This document shows positions 11,266-22,582 of a DNA stretch of 64,000 nt, one piece after another (position 1 is the first letter of the stretch; every line of letters starts with the position of its first letter). The notes below the pieces were generated by a model. It ran no database searches, was not told the origin of the DNA, and saw only the letters and a program-made list of their open reading frames with translations. This DNA comes from Trichobilharzia regenti. Its lineage: Eukaryota > Platyhelminthes > Trematoda > Strigeidida > Schistosomatidae. A program made the position numbers and the translations under genes. The stretch is from NCBI GenBank assembly GCA_944472135.2, contig OX235262.1, positions 86,340,903 through 86,404,902 of the forward strand. Direction: 5' to 3'.

Positions 11266-11447
11266 ACTTGATCATCGTTCGTTAGTCTGGGGTCATTTTT
11301 GGTTGTCGTGTTGGAGAATAGGTAAAGGTAACTAAACTAAGTGTAGGCTGTGAAATACTTGATCATCGTTCGTCAGTCTGGGTCGTTTTTTGTTGTCAAG
11401 TTGGCGAACTGGTAAAGATAATAAAATCAAGTGTAGATTGTTGGATT
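11266..11447. repeat. 91-bp tandem duplication at PLE 3' end
   Basis: Two units starting at 11266 and 11357, each opening with ACTTGATCATCGTTCGT, diverged by scattered substitutions. The second unit is contiguous with the PLE 3' sequence, and the diverged PLE copy at 43095-43580 shares its inner edge. Confidence 0.75.
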
Positions 11448-12600
11448 TTGTCAGTGTGTAGAATTATGAAAGTAGTGTGTGTTTACATAGTGAACTTGCT
11501 CATCACATTTGCGTTGATTTTGCTACTTCATGGGGGAGGGTGTTGTAGCCAGGTCAGATTCTGTTTTAGTCCATCATTCCTATTCAGGCAATTTGGATTC
11601 CACTTGATATGAAGTGCTTCTGATATTAGACGTTCTTTGTGGTTTCTGAAGTTTTTCTGGATTATTTCAATATTGTCAAAATCAATTTTGTGGCCTGATT
11701 CTATAGCATGTAGACCTATGGCTGATGATTTTTGAAGTTTTTCTAGTTCAACTGGATTTCTTGGTGGTCGAAGAGATGCTCTACGGTGTTCATTTCTTCT
11801 GATTTTGATTTCTCAAGATGTTTGTCCGATGTAGATCGCATCACATTCCGAGCATTTTATTTTATAGACACAATTGGATAGAGAATCTTTAGGGATTTGG
11901 TCTTTTATATGGACAAGGTTGTTTTGAAGTGTTTCCGATGTTTTGAAGAAAACTCTAATGTCGAGCTGATTGAGTACTCTTCTGAAATCGTCTGACGTCT
12001 CTGCTCTATATGGAATGACGACTGTTGAAGTCCATGTTTTCGGAGTGCATTTTCGGCCATACTTAATGTCTGTGTTGATTTTGTTGATGAAGTTCGTTGG
12101 GTAGTTGTTTTACTTGAGAGTTTCAGTGATGTTTGATATTTCTTCTTCTTTTTCTTGCTCATCCGTTATCAGGGAGTGTGCTCGTCTAAGAAGACTTGAA
12201 ACAACTGAAATCTTTGCGCTGATGGGGTGTGATGATTTGAAGTATAAATATTTATTGGAGTGGGTTTTCTTCCTGAATATGGATATACTAAAATGTCCGT
12301 TTTCCTTTCTCTTAACTAGCGAGACAGTCTAGAAATGGAAGTTCACCGATGTCTGATTCTGCTTCCGAAGTGAACTGGATTTTGGGAGATACACAGTTTA
12401 TTTTCTCCAGGAATGAATTGTGTAGATCTCGTTTTAGTACTACAAAAGTATCATCCACATATCTTAACCATATTTTAGGAGTGAGTATGCTTGAAAAGAT
12501 ATTATTTTCGAATTTATTCATGTAAAGATCAGCGACTATTATTATTCTTTTTACCTGGCACTCTAACGTCCTAACTTTCTGTGAAACGTCCTTCATTAAC
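11266..12600 (-). pseudogene. Penelope-like element, RT to GIY-YIG and 3' end
   Basis: On the minus strand the RT palm segment is at 12596-12312 and includes the catalytic YVDD (about 12461-12450) followed by a LPFLDCL motif. After a frameshift the reading continues with KSSHPISAK and a linker (VHIKDQIPKDSLSNCVYKIKC in part) into the GIY-YIG core CSECDAIYIGQTS near 11870-11820, then HAIESGHKIDF and HIKWNPNCLNR further downstream. The element thus keeps the usual domain order, RT then endonuclease. In-frame stops (one just after YIGQTS) and frameshifts inactivate it. The N-terminal RT motifs above 12600 are absent. It ends in a 91-bp tandem repeat. Confidence 0.85.
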
Positions 12601-12895
12601 CCTTAATATTTAATACCATCATGGTGAAAACTAAATGAATCATCGGACTGAGAGATATACAATTTCCAAATAACGACCGATTGATATAAACCAGTGTTCA
12701 TCAGGAGCTGGAACACAGACGAATTCCTTGAAGTTCCAATAGCTATATGTAGTATATAATGTCTTACATATTCGAAGGAAGGAGAACACTAGCAGGCAGT
12801 ATGAGTCAACAGTAGTTAGAAAATATGAACCGAGTAGTAAGCACAAGATGAGGTATGAATTCTTGCGTTCTTTATTTTTATTTATTATCTTTATT

Positions 12896-13121
12896 TCTTT
12901 GAGTTCCAAGTGGAACATAAGACTTCAGTCTTAATGTCTGAAGTTCCCGTAGCAGTGTTGTTTATTTTCACGGGATGGTATTGCTAGTCTCATGCCCAAC
13001 CTCCCCTCTTTACCGAGCTTACTACCGGCTACGCGAGGTTTAAGAGTGTGTTGGCCGGAGATCGAACCTCGGAACACATGTGTGGTTAGCGAGCATTCTA
13101 ATGCTGCACCACCGATGCACA
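12896..13121 (-). mobile_element. SINE-A copy
   Basis: Inverted copy with terminus, body, B box remnant and head (GTGCATCGGTGGTGCAGC on the minus strand). A T-rich stretch at 12869-12895 is its A/T tail. Confidence 0.8.
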
Positions 13122-13195
13122 TTTTTGAGTCATATTCACCACTATTTTGATCAAATTTCAGCTGAAACTTGAAATCAGATGAATCCCGACAAAAC

Positions 13196-13583
13196 AGCTA
13201 GTTTCTACGAGAGAACCATTGAAAATCTGGGAGTACTGGACAGCTGTTTCATCCTAGTTTGGAGATCATCATCAGTGTGCATCCAGTGAGGTTCTAACCC
13301 AGGACCTTCCAGTTACAAGGCGAACTTGTATACCATTCTGCTACTGGGACCCAATTCAACGGCCAATCTATGAATCCTAACTTCTTCCAATTCGTGATTA
13401 TGCGCGACCACCAACCAATGTTTTCGGTGGGACATCCATCCTCACACTTGATTGGATGCACCCTACTGGTCACGAGCTTGCTTTTTAACCGGAAGGTCCT
13501 TGGTTTGAACCCTGGCAGCGGTTGCGTACTGCCGATGATTCCCAAACCAGTATCCCGTGGTTTTCAGTGGTTCTGTAACTAAA
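13196..13583. mobile_element. SINE-B head-to-head inverted pair
   Basis: Left arm minus (13196-13400) contains tail, damaged hammerhead and tRNA-like head. A spacer shared with 63260-63310 follows (GCGACCACCAACCAATG), then a right arm (plus, about 13455-13583) with head, B box (GGTTTGAACCC) and a hammerhead in which the 3' half is lost. Confidence 0.75.
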
Positions 13584-14564
13584 TAACTCGTTAAAAACAA
13601 AATTAATGCTTACAAACCAACTATAGAAAACAACTAGTGCAAAATGTAACAGTACTGATGGTTCAGAAGTATCAAGTTAGTCACTCCACTTTTGTCTAAT
13701 TTTTATGTTACTTTCGGTGTGAAAAGTTTCTGAGTCAGTTATATTCTACCGAGTTTCTTAATTCTAGTACACATGTTACCATACTAAACGTTTCGTTTTA
13801 TAGCTGAAAGTGTAAAGAATTCTCGGTAACAATATTGTATTTCAAATTATTTTGACCTTAAAGTCTAAATATGCAAATACTTGTATTATTCTTAGACAAA
13901 ATGTATTAATTATGAACTTCTATGTGATTGCCAAATGAAGTTTCTGGATGAAAGGGTTCTCTACATTAGAAATGAGATCATTTTTTTCAGATGTAAATAA
14001 ATGAAAATCCACGACCCCACTGCTGAGAGTCCCGAAATAGAACAAAAAAAGCTTCCCAGTGCTACCTGATCTTCAATGCCTTTCTAATTCATGCCTGTTC
14101 GTAAAATCTACCTTAAATCAGTGAAATTTCCACAAACCAACCACCATCACGGGTAAAATGTAGAACCTTGAGGTTATGAGACAAGCTAGTTAAACATTAG
14201 GTCGCTGAACTGTAAGCGTTTGATCTGTGCACTTAACAGTTGTCAATTATGACATTTGTCACTGTTAAAAATTGTCTCATAAGTGTGAATACCCCCGAGA
14301 CTCAATAGAAACGAAAGTGTTCTCCAACCAACCAGTGTTAAATACCTTCCCTAACCAAATTCTAACCGTAACCAATTCATGAATGCGCTTATTATCATTT
14401 ACTTTTTTGTGTAATGTCTGTTGAATAACAAATGAATGAATGCTTCATTAACTGTCAATCATAAAACAGTCTTATCTCCTACTGTTGATTACCTAACAAT
14501 AGCAGAAGTCTACATCATGTTTCAAATGCCAGTCTCCTGTCGATGTAGGAATGAAAGGTAATCA

Positions 14565-14608
<44 letters not shown>

Positions 14609-16007
14609 GGGGATGCAGAAATAGGAATAGTGTTTGGTGATAGACGAAAAGTCAATAACAATAATAATAATAACGTGTACAGTTGGGTAAGAAATAAGCA
14701 AAATGTCAAATGTGCCAATCAAATAGTTAGGTGATTTTTGAATGAATAGCAGAAAATGATGATGATGAGACTTCTGCTGAATCTTCTACATAATCAGCCA
14801 ATCAGTCAACCAGTCAGTCAATCAATCAATCAATCAGTCAGTCAGTTAGGTCAATTATAGGTTTATTTACTTAATACTTAAGTATCTTTACTTTACTAAA
14901 TCTTATTACTGTTATTGTTATTATTATTACCATTTCAATGCATTAATCATCCATGATTTAATTACAACAAAAAATTGCTTCTCATTATCTATTTGAAAAA
15001 ATAAGGAAAAATACTATGTAATGAAATGTGAATACAAGAAATTAGATGATAGTAGTTGAGTGAAATGTAGTTTAGTAAATTAACAGGAGAATGTATATAA
15101 GACTTAACTCACATAATCAAATCTAAGAATTATTCACAATAGTGGGATGAATTAGTCAACTTTCTTATAATTTCTATGTCTATTTCATTAGACATTAACT
15201 TTTGTAAATGCTTATCAGAGAATCTACCTACGGCTCCAATGATGTTTTAGACTTTTTAAAAAATGAATGACGTTCAAAATGAAATTATGAGTTTTTTTTC
15301 AGGAATAAATTCTAGTTGGTAACATTGATTACTAATGCATTATGATTATGATCAGATTTTTGGCTTTAACTTCAACGATGATTTTGTCGTTACATCCAGA
15401 TCTATAAATCAGGAATATTCAGAATAAATTGATTGAGGTCGCTTACATCACTTTTTCAAATAAAGTTGTTTGTCTGTCTGGAGAGTTGTGTATCAATACT
15501 GAGAAATAAGTCTCACATATAATATAAGGCTGACTTCAAAACAACTTCAAAATGAACTCGGTATTTAGAAAGACAAAATTTATCAATGTTGGTGAACGCT
15601 GAATAGTCTGTTTGTTCGACTTGGTTTCTATTTGGCGGGAGACAAGAAGGCTGTCATCTCTTAATAATGTACTGGTTGGCAGAAGATTTGAGAAATATGG
15701 TCAGAAGTATTGTTCCATATTATATTAACGTCTATTTACAGACCTTAGGACTGATTAACCAGTGTAAATCTGTTCCGTTATCGCTTGAAGAATAAATAAT
15801 CATGTTGCCAAATCGTTTTCTGTTGTTCCGTGTCGGGTAAAGTGAATAGTGTTCTACGTATTAGGCTTAATCTTCTGCAACCAGAGACAAGTTCAGGATC
15901 ACAACGATCGGCATATTTGACAATAGTAATTTCGCAGCTGAACAAATCCGGTTCAGAGAAAACAACAGAATCTGTGCCAAACAAAGTGATCACTGAAATA
16001 ACTATTT
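13584..16007. other. No gene; microsatellites
   Basis: Contains a long (TA)n at about 14568-14606, an AAT run at 14659-14672, a tract of TCAA/TCAG repeats at 14799-14849 and AT-rich unique sequence. The open frame at 15778-16158 overlaps a SINE-C copy and has no family motif. Confidence 0.5.
14568..14606. repeat. (TA)n microsatellite
   Basis: Uninterrupted TA dinucleotides of about 38 bp. Confidence 0.95.
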
Positions 16008-16196
16008 GATTTGATTTTGATTTCAGTTTGATTCCACACTGTATTTTTCGTACAGTTATGGAATTTTCAGCATGTGATATCGGTAGCCCAAATTTTGCAG
16101 GCCGAACAAAGATATCAGATGTGCGTCGGCAGGGGATCGAACCCCGAACCATGTGCATGGTCGGTGGGAGTCCTAACCACTGTGCTGCCGACGCAC
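16008..16196 (-). mobile_element. SINE-C copy
   Basis: SINE-C has a tRNA-like head on the minus strand: GTGCGTCGGCAGCACAGTGG, then a strong B box GGTTCGGGGTTCGATCCCC. It is followed by a short tail (GCAAAATTTGGGCTACCGAT, TCAGCATGTGATAT on the opposite strand) ending in GTGTGGAATCAAACTG. The tail is unrelated to SINE-A, -B and -D and has no hammerhead. Other copies are at 35165 and 36306. Confidence 0.8.
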
Positions 16197-16861
16197 ATTA
16201 AGTCTCTTCTCAACAATACGTTTGACAGTTCATATTTCACTCAAAAGCAAATAAATCGGGGGAATTCAGACAACCATATCTTATGATATTTCGGAGCAAA
16301 TGCCTTCAGCTGTGCAAAATAATTGTGTCAAAATATTTAGTACCATTTTTTAAAAACTCTTTTTTTACCTGATTTCCCTTTGCTGTTTAGTTGAATCATC
16401 TCTTACTGTCAATAAAGACTACTCCGAACAAGCTGCAGCTACTGAAATATGTTTTGTCGACCATTGCTTACAACTTTTGGAGAAAACGAAGTAAATAGTA
16501 CTAAAACTCTTAGACAAAACTGCTGTCAGTGACTGAATAGGAGAAACTCAGAGCTACAAATTGGAGTATGAAATGGATGGGTAACAGGGGAATTAGGAGT
16601 GCCTTTTTCTCAATAATCAAAATGGCTGTTTCACAAGCGTCAAACTTTTCTTGAGCCACGTAAGCGTATGTATATATTGTTGAAAACTCATTTTCTATGA
16701 TGCGGAAAAACAAACCTTTTTTGGTTGGTTTAAGAAAGTAAATTGGTTTTGACACCTCCTTCTTTAGGTTTTGACAATCCCCAAGTACCCACCATACTTT
16801 ACTTCACTTATAGAACATATTTTATGCATTCTCTAGACTACAGAATTCCATAATTGCATTC

Positions 16862-17418
16862 AATTTAGATTTTTCCGCCGATTGATTGGACCGAAGTGCT
16901 CGGTATCACGTTGACATGTCTGTTGGCTTCTTGTTCACATGCTTCAACGATGTCTGGGAATGTAATTAGAGGTTAATCGGTGAATGATGACTAGCAGTGG
17001 AATCCAGGATGCGCATTTCATTCCATTTGGGACTCGCTAACTGGATGCACATGCACTCCGAAGTGAGTGGTGATGTTCCCACCAACTAACCTCTAATCGA
17101 ATGCCCAGACATCGTCGAAGCATCTGCACAAGAAGCCAACAGACATGTCAACCTGACACCGAGCACTTCGGTCCAGTCAATCAACGAGAAAACCTAAAAG
17201 TGAATTAAATAATCAGTACGACCCGTTGCACGAGATGTGGTTCTCGTAGCCCAAGTGGTCTAGTGAATAACGCTCTGGCGTTTGAAACTATGGGTACTGG
17301 GTCTGATCCTCGGTGGGAAAATCATCACTCACCGGGGAATGCAGGTGCATCCATATGACGAGTCCCAAATAGGACGGAATGAGCATCCTGGATTCCAATG
17401 TTAGTCACCATAAACCAG
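16862..17418. mobile_element. Sm-alpha-like inverted, permuted composite
   Basis: Left arm, minus (17060-16862): hammerhead (core TTAGCGA) followed by body. Right arm, plus (17063-17418): body first, then the linker AATCAGTACGACCCGTTGCA, the tRNA-like head (CCCAAGTGGTCTAGTGAATA ... GGGTCTGATCCTCGG) and then a hammerhead (core ATGACGA). The right arm is a circular permutation of the head-hammerhead-body unit. It is the mirror image of the composite at 20744-21315. Confidence 0.8.
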
Positions 17419-17707
17419 TTGACTTCAAGTTATAGAAATTCCAAGTTGAACGATGATATTTTGAGTAGATGGGTAAGCATGTTGACCGATAGGCTGCTCA
17501 CACGATATCAGGTTAATTAAAAGACTGTTACAGTTGTTAAAGTGAAGTGTATCAGTAGTGCAATCAGACAGACTTGAACTGATGCATCTAAACACTATCA
17601 GCTGACTTTTATTGTCCGTGTTCTATTCTGGTGAATGAAATCTGAACGTTTATATATACTGGTTAGTATTTAGCGTCGAACCACTCTTATTTTTTAGTAT
17701 TAAGGAT

Positions 17708-18008
17708 TTACGTCCGTCGATGATTCAGTGGTAGATTGATTGCCAGACACGCATGTGATCTGAGATTCGATGACCAGCTAAGGCATGGCTAAACCTTACG
17801 TAGTCGATAGCAAATCCAACAAGGGAGTAAAGTTCGGTGGTAGGTTAGCAACCTCATCGAGTAAACATTACTGCTACTGAAAATTAAAAGCTTCAGTTGA
17901 CGAGTCCCAAATAGGACGAAATGCGCATCCTGGATTCCACTGCCAGCCACTATCCACCAACTGTATACTTCAGCTTGAAGCCCTATATTCCACTTTTGGG
18001 AGGCAAAC
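17708..18008 (+). mobile_element. SINE-A copy with embedded hammerhead segment
   Basis: Degenerate SINE-A (head CGTCGATGATTCAGTGG, body with CTCATCGAGTAAA, terminus CTTGAAGCCCTATATTCCAC). It is interrupted at about 17893-17965 by an Sm-alpha-like block running from the hammerhead core to CACTATCCACCAACT. Confidence 0.7.
17891..17936 (+). ncRNA. Sm-alpha-type hammerhead inside SINE-A
   Basis: Core TTGACGA (C3 changed to U), intact stem II GTCC/GGAC with loop CAAATA, GAAA, palindromic stem III ATGCGCAT and then CTGGAT. The upstream half of stem I (CTTCAG) pairs only partly. Confidence 0.6.
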
Positions 18009-18084
18009 AAATGTAAAAACATTGCTGATCTGCATTATGTCAAAAGAATATCACAAACATTTCAACGAATAACAACTAATACTC

Positions 18085-18235
18085 GTGTCATTGTAGGTAG
18101 TTGTCATGACTTAATAGTCCAGCAGATAACGTCTTCTGTAGCAACAATATCACTTGCTGGGAAGCAAGTAACTTTGGATGACGAGCCCTGAGTAGGGCGA
18201 AACTCATATTCTGAATTCCACTACTAGTCACCATC
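18085..18235 (+). mobile_element. Sm-alpha-like SINE, head plus hammerhead
   Basis: A weak tRNA-like head (GACTTAATAGTCCAGCAGATAA) is followed by a hammerhead at 18173-18217. In the hammerhead stem II is changed on both sides: GCCC pairs with GGGC instead of GTCC with GGAC. GAAA is intact and the core box is ATGACGA. The body is missing. Confidence 0.6.
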
Positions 18236-18239
18236 AAGT

Positions 18240-19444
18240 AAATATCATCATACTGAAGTCTAATCAGTTGGAATTCTCATATGTTGTATTTTTTTCAATT
18301 GTCAGATTATAAAGCAGCCATTATTTTCCCAAGTTTATAAATATATACTGGATTAAAACTTATTATGAAAATCTTTCAGGCTGAAGTGACCTTTTTTCCT
18401 CTTCATTGATTCCTCCTACACTCTTCACTTTTCCTAAACTATTTTATACCTTTTCGCCTTTTGAATGTATACCATGATAAGCATTGTTGTTAACCGACTT
18501 CTAAGGAATGGAGAGCGATCCTGTTTGATGAGAAAATTACAAACAGAAGGCCAAAGAAGAAAGAGAAATACGAAGTAACTTAGTCACATTTGTCATTACA
18601 TTCTGTCTATTTTTTCTAATTGTGTGTGAAACTACAAATTGCTTATACTGACGAGAAAGGCAAAATAAGGATGAAGAAGCATAATGGCAATCCAATAGTT
18701 TTCACAACACGCTGTTCTCAATACATATATATGTATATATATATGGACGAGATGATTCGATTTCGTGTATAATTCCCTGTTGTCTTTTGCATGAGATACT
18801 TGTGTTTTTAAAGCGTTAATTATATTACCTTGAATGTTCAAAGCTTTGGAAGGTAATCAAAACAATTATATGGTTGATTTTGTCGCCTAGATATTAGCTA
18901 CTATAGTCATTAGGAAACTAGCAGAATCTTATTAATCATTGTACTACAACATTAACGTGGGTATATTCATACAAAATAAATTTCAAAAACACTAAAACGA
19001 AAATAAACGACAACATATATGTATGTATACACATATAATACAAAGAATAGAGAGTAGAAAGGGATATTCTGACACCTATAAGCCCATATAATATACCGAA
19101 TGATAAATTTAAAGAATTCACATATATTCTCATGTAATTTGTTTTCATGGATGAGTAAGTGGAGAAATTGTGCTTTTCTCCTGTTTTTCTAATCTTCATT
19201 ACTTTGTATTTTGTGTAAATAAAAGGGTTCTGAAGGCATTATAAAAAATGTCACAAGGTATAGTACATATGTTCTAACTAATGTCCCCCCCCTTTCATTG
19301 GGTTAGAGATGAAGTAGCACGTAGCAGAGAAATTATTTATAAATAAATTGTTTAAGTAAGGGAGGAGATTCCTAGACGCTCTCCCAGTCCCGATATTTGA
19401 TGGTGGATATTTCATCACCGGACTTAGAGAACTAATTTTACTAG
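18240..19444. other. AT-rich DNA, nothing recognised
   Basis: Short TA-rich runs occur near 18724-18744 and 19012-19030. No family motif is seen. Confidence 0.4.
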
Positions 19445-19860
19445 GATTATTGTTATTGTTTCCTTAAATTCCTAGAGGAGAATAGGGCTTCAGCCGAACG
19501 TCTCCACTGCGTTCGGTTCTCTGCCAACGTTTTCACCTAGCTCCACCTCTGCCCATATGCTTTCATCTCCTTTTCACATGACCCCTCCATGTCACCCTTA
19601 CAGTGACGATCAACTCACCGCTTCCACCTAAGGTTCCACTGGATCGATGGCCTGGTGTATGCTGTCACTTGATACTTTTCTCATAGTATAGCCAATCCAC
19701 TTCCATTTCTTCCTGCATATTTGTTGCACAATTGGCCCGAGTTCGGTTGGTTTGCTCATTGCCAGAGATTTCTGTTTCTGATCTTTCCTGGTCGGCCATC
19801 TGATCTTGAGTTTCGAGCGAAGAAAGACAGCTGTGGATGAAAGTGAGTAGTTTGTTCGAA
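19445..19860 (-). pseudogene. RTE-like LINE 3' fragment
   Basis: Minus-strand copy of the LINE 3' region. It starts at the AAT/ATT tail and the terminus (CCTAGAGGAGAATAGGGCTT as read on plus) and runs back through the conserved block that includes TGTTGCACAATTGGC and CTGATCTTTCCTGG. It is short, with stops in all frames. Confidence 0.7.
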
Positions 19861-20214
19861 CTTATTAAAAACTTATATGTATTTTCGAGTTACATGAATA
19901 TTCAAGTATCCATCTTCTTCTTCATAATGAATTCTAAATGAGGGAAGAGATTTTTGTTTTGTAACCTTTTGACCTTGCATTATACTGAGTCACATAAGAG
20001 TGATTATTCTTTGTCGTGTGTTGTTTCACTTCCTCCCAACCCCTTCCCATTTGCAATTAGGTAGGAAAAAAAAATAAAAGACACCTATTTTTCCACCCCA
20101 CTTGAAAATATATCCGTCCGACTTCCTAGTGAACTTAGTGCTGAAGATGTTACCAAGAGTGATGATGAAACGCTGATCAAACATCATAGCCGCAAGAAGA
20201 TCCAAATAGTTTCC

Positions 20215-20575
20215 ATATTATTTTTTGAACATATTTCTCATGTGGCTTATTCTTTATTAGTTGGTAAATTTTAATCCATAGTAATATGTCTCTCAAGTGC
20301 TGAATCATATGAGTAGCAGGTCTCTAGAAATTCCCTGGCAATTTTGGTGTTTCCACCGTTTAATATTTCTGCATTTTCTCAATCGGATTGATGAACATAA
20401 CTGTCTGCATACTTCGATATGAACCGAATATGTCCTGTCTTTTTCACAGTTAATTTACGTTTCTGAACTGGTAGTCAGACGGGTGCCCACTTTGACCAAT
20501 ATAGTGCTTATCACAGCTCATACAGTTTATTCTGTAGAAGTTGTTTTGTCTTCTTTTGCTGTTGATTATTGTGGT
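20215..20575 (-). pseudogene. Penelope-like element, GIY-YIG and C-terminus
   Basis: The minus strand shows a GIY-YIG core (NKLYELxxDKHYIGQSGHPS, around 20540-20480) and then, after stops, KIAREFLETCYSYDSALERH, matching the C-terminal REFLEAWYS block of the copy at 256-1060. It is truncated upstream at about 20575. Confidence 0.75.
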
Positions 20576-20728
20576 TTACACGGAAGTGAATGAAGTGAGA
20601 GACAGAGAAAGAGAGTAAATCTTGTTTCCCATGATAGATAGCCTAAGCTACACAAGACTCTAAATAACTTCGATAACGGGCTTTTGGGAAAAGAGAAATT
20701 TCATTTGCCCCACACACACTTTCAAAAA

Positions 20729-20743
20729 ATATTCTAACTTCAG
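20729..20743 (+). repeat. Target-site duplication, left
   Basis: ATATTCTAACTTCAG, identical to 21316-21330. Confidence 0.9.
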
Positions 20744-21315
20744 AGGTTAATTGGTGGATGGTGACTAGTAGTGGAATCCACGATGCTCATTCTATCCTAT
20801 TTGGGACTCGTCATATGGATGCACCTGCATTCCCCGGTGAGTGATGATGTTCCCACCGAGGCTCAAACCCAGTACCCATAGTTTCAAACGCCAGAGCGTT
20901 ATTCACTAGACCACTTGGATTACGAGAGCCATATCTCGTGCAACGGGTCGTACTGATTATTTAATTCAATTCTAGGTTTTCTCGTTTATTGACTGGACCG
21001 AAGTGCTCGGTGTCAGGTTGACATGTCTGTTGGCTTCTTGTGCAGATGCTTCAACGATGTCTGGGCATGCGATTAGAGGCTAATTGGTGGGAAAATCACC
21101 ACTCCCTGCGGAGTGCAGGTACATCCAGCTGGCGAGTCCCGAATAGGACGAAATGCGCATCCTGGATTCCACTGCTAGTCATGATTCACCGATTAACCTC
21201 TAATTACATTCCCAGACATCGTCGAAGCATGTGCACAAGAAGCCAACAGACATGTCAACCTGACACCGAGCACTTCGGTCCAATCAATCAACGGGAAAAT
21301 CTAAAACTGAATTAA
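20744..21315. mobile_element. Sm-alpha-like inverted composite with 15-bp TSD
   Basis: Minus arm (21079-20744, 336 bp): body, linker, tRNA-like head (CCAAGTGGTCTAGTGAATAA) and hammerhead, a complete but circularly permuted unit. Plus arm (about 21077-21315): hammerhead and then body, ending CTAAAACTGAATTAAA. The composite is flanked by identical 15-bp repeats ATATTCTAACTTCAG at 20729-20743 and 21316-21330, so it inserted once as a whole. Confidence 0.88.
21123..21167 (+). ncRNA. Sm-alpha-type hammerhead
   Basis: Stem I ATCCAG/CTGGAT is perfect. The core CTGGCGA has A6 changed to G. Stem II is GTCC/GGAC with loop CGAATA, followed by GAAA and palindromic stem III ATGCGCAT. Predicted cleavage follows C21161. 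This is the best-paired Sm-alpha copy in the window, but the A6 change should impair it. Confidence 0.7.
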
Positions 21316-21330
21316 ATATTCTAACTTCAG
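21316..21330 (+). repeat. Target-site duplication, right
   Basis: Identical to 20729-20743. Confidence 0.9.
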
Positions 21331-21469
21331 TTACTCAGAAAGCGTTTTAAAGTAATCCAGTAGAAAGAAATTATATTCTTATACATTTTTTATTTCTTTA
21401 AAATGTGATAACTTACTTTAAGTTTTTCATCCTTGTTGTCGTATAAAACAGACGTGTTCGAATCTGAGA

Positions 21470-21628
21470 AGGGACATTAGTTCCTTCACAGCTGCAGATA
21501 CGCCTTGCTGACTGTTGAGTGTCAACTAGCATGAAATCAAGGTATAAGGCTTCCTACCGACTGCCTCCAACCATCTATTACAGTACATCTGTCTAGCTTA
21601 TTTCACTTCTGCATTTTATTATATTCTA
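21470..21628 (+). mobile_element. SINE-D fragment
   Basis: Starts inside the B box (TTCGAATCTGAGAAGGGAC). It includes the hammerhead-like block GTGTCAACTAGCATGAAA and ends at CCAACCATCTA. The head and the rest of the unit are missing. Confidence 0.75.
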
Positions 21629-21632
21629 AGTC

Positions 21633-21885
21633 GGATCCGGTGAGTCGGTGGTTCAATAATAGAACGCTCACCAACCTTGCATGTGCATCGCAGTTCGATT
21701 CCCGGCCACCAACGCACTCTTAAACCTCGCTAAACGAGTAGTTAGATCGGTCAAGGGGGAAGGCTAGGCGTGAGACTAGCACCCTCATCCCGTAAAAATG
21801 AAAGCCACTGCTACCGGAACTTTAAAGTCCTAGACTGAAGATCTATGTTCAACTCGGAACGTAAATGAATAAAATAAGTCAGATC
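21633..21885 (+). mobile_element. SINE-A copy
   Basis: Head GAGTCGGTGGTTCAATAATA, B box GTTCGATTCCCGG, body and terminus TCGGAACGTAAATGAATAAA. The last six or so bases repeat the sequence preceding the head (AAGTCGGATCC / AAGTCAGATCC), compatible with a TSD. Confidence 0.8.
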
Positions 21886-22582
21886 CAGTATGACAAAAGA
21901 CATCCATTCCAAAGGTGAACTTGAGGAGAAGAATCTATACATAATGAAAATATTTGTATGAGTTAACCAAAATTTACGTACTATCAATCAATTCTTCACT
22001 GCATCACAACAGAAACACTGCAATTCGTAGAAGTGATCTGCCTTTGTCTCTCATCAAAAAACATTTCAAAACACAGAAAAAATTAGTCGATACTACTAAA
22101 AAAATAGTTGCTAAGATTCACCAGAAACAAAATTTTCACAGATATCAGCATGGATGCTGATTTAATTTAATCATGTATTTTCTTAATACACACTATACTA
22201 CAAATCAATACTACATTGTAGCATGACAACAGAAAAATACATTCTGAGTAAAACTCAGAAAAGTTAACTTATGTTACGTGATTTATTACGTAATTACAAT
22301 CAAACGGGAAGATAAGATCATGTCACTAGGTCAGATGGCTTTTCTAGACTGAATGAACTAATTATTATGACAGAAAATGAGTAATAATCACGTCACTAGG
22401 CTGGTGATAACAGTAACTGTAATAAAGATTAGTAGTGAACATTTCTTGTATAGACTTTACAGTTATGTGTCCGTTTCACTGATATTTTACGCATGTCATA
22501 TACACACACTTTAAACAAGTAACTATTTACGCATACACACTTACTTCTCTGGTATAAAACTCTTTGATTCTTTGATCACAAT

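Noticed and set aside
11266..11447. Hammerhead in the 91-bp PLE repeat (CTGACGA on the minus strand)
   Set aside because: No GAAA box or stem II at a suitable distance.
14799..14849. CRISPR-like array
   Set aside because: Short TCAA/TCAG tandem repeats without spacers; a microsatellite in a eukaryotic genome.
20136..20185. Hammerhead-like CTGAAGA ... GATGAAAC on the plus strand near a PLE end
   Set aside because: Resembles the PLE motif, but a GAT duplication disturbs the fold and it lies in the opposite orientation to the neighbouring PLE; too weak to list.
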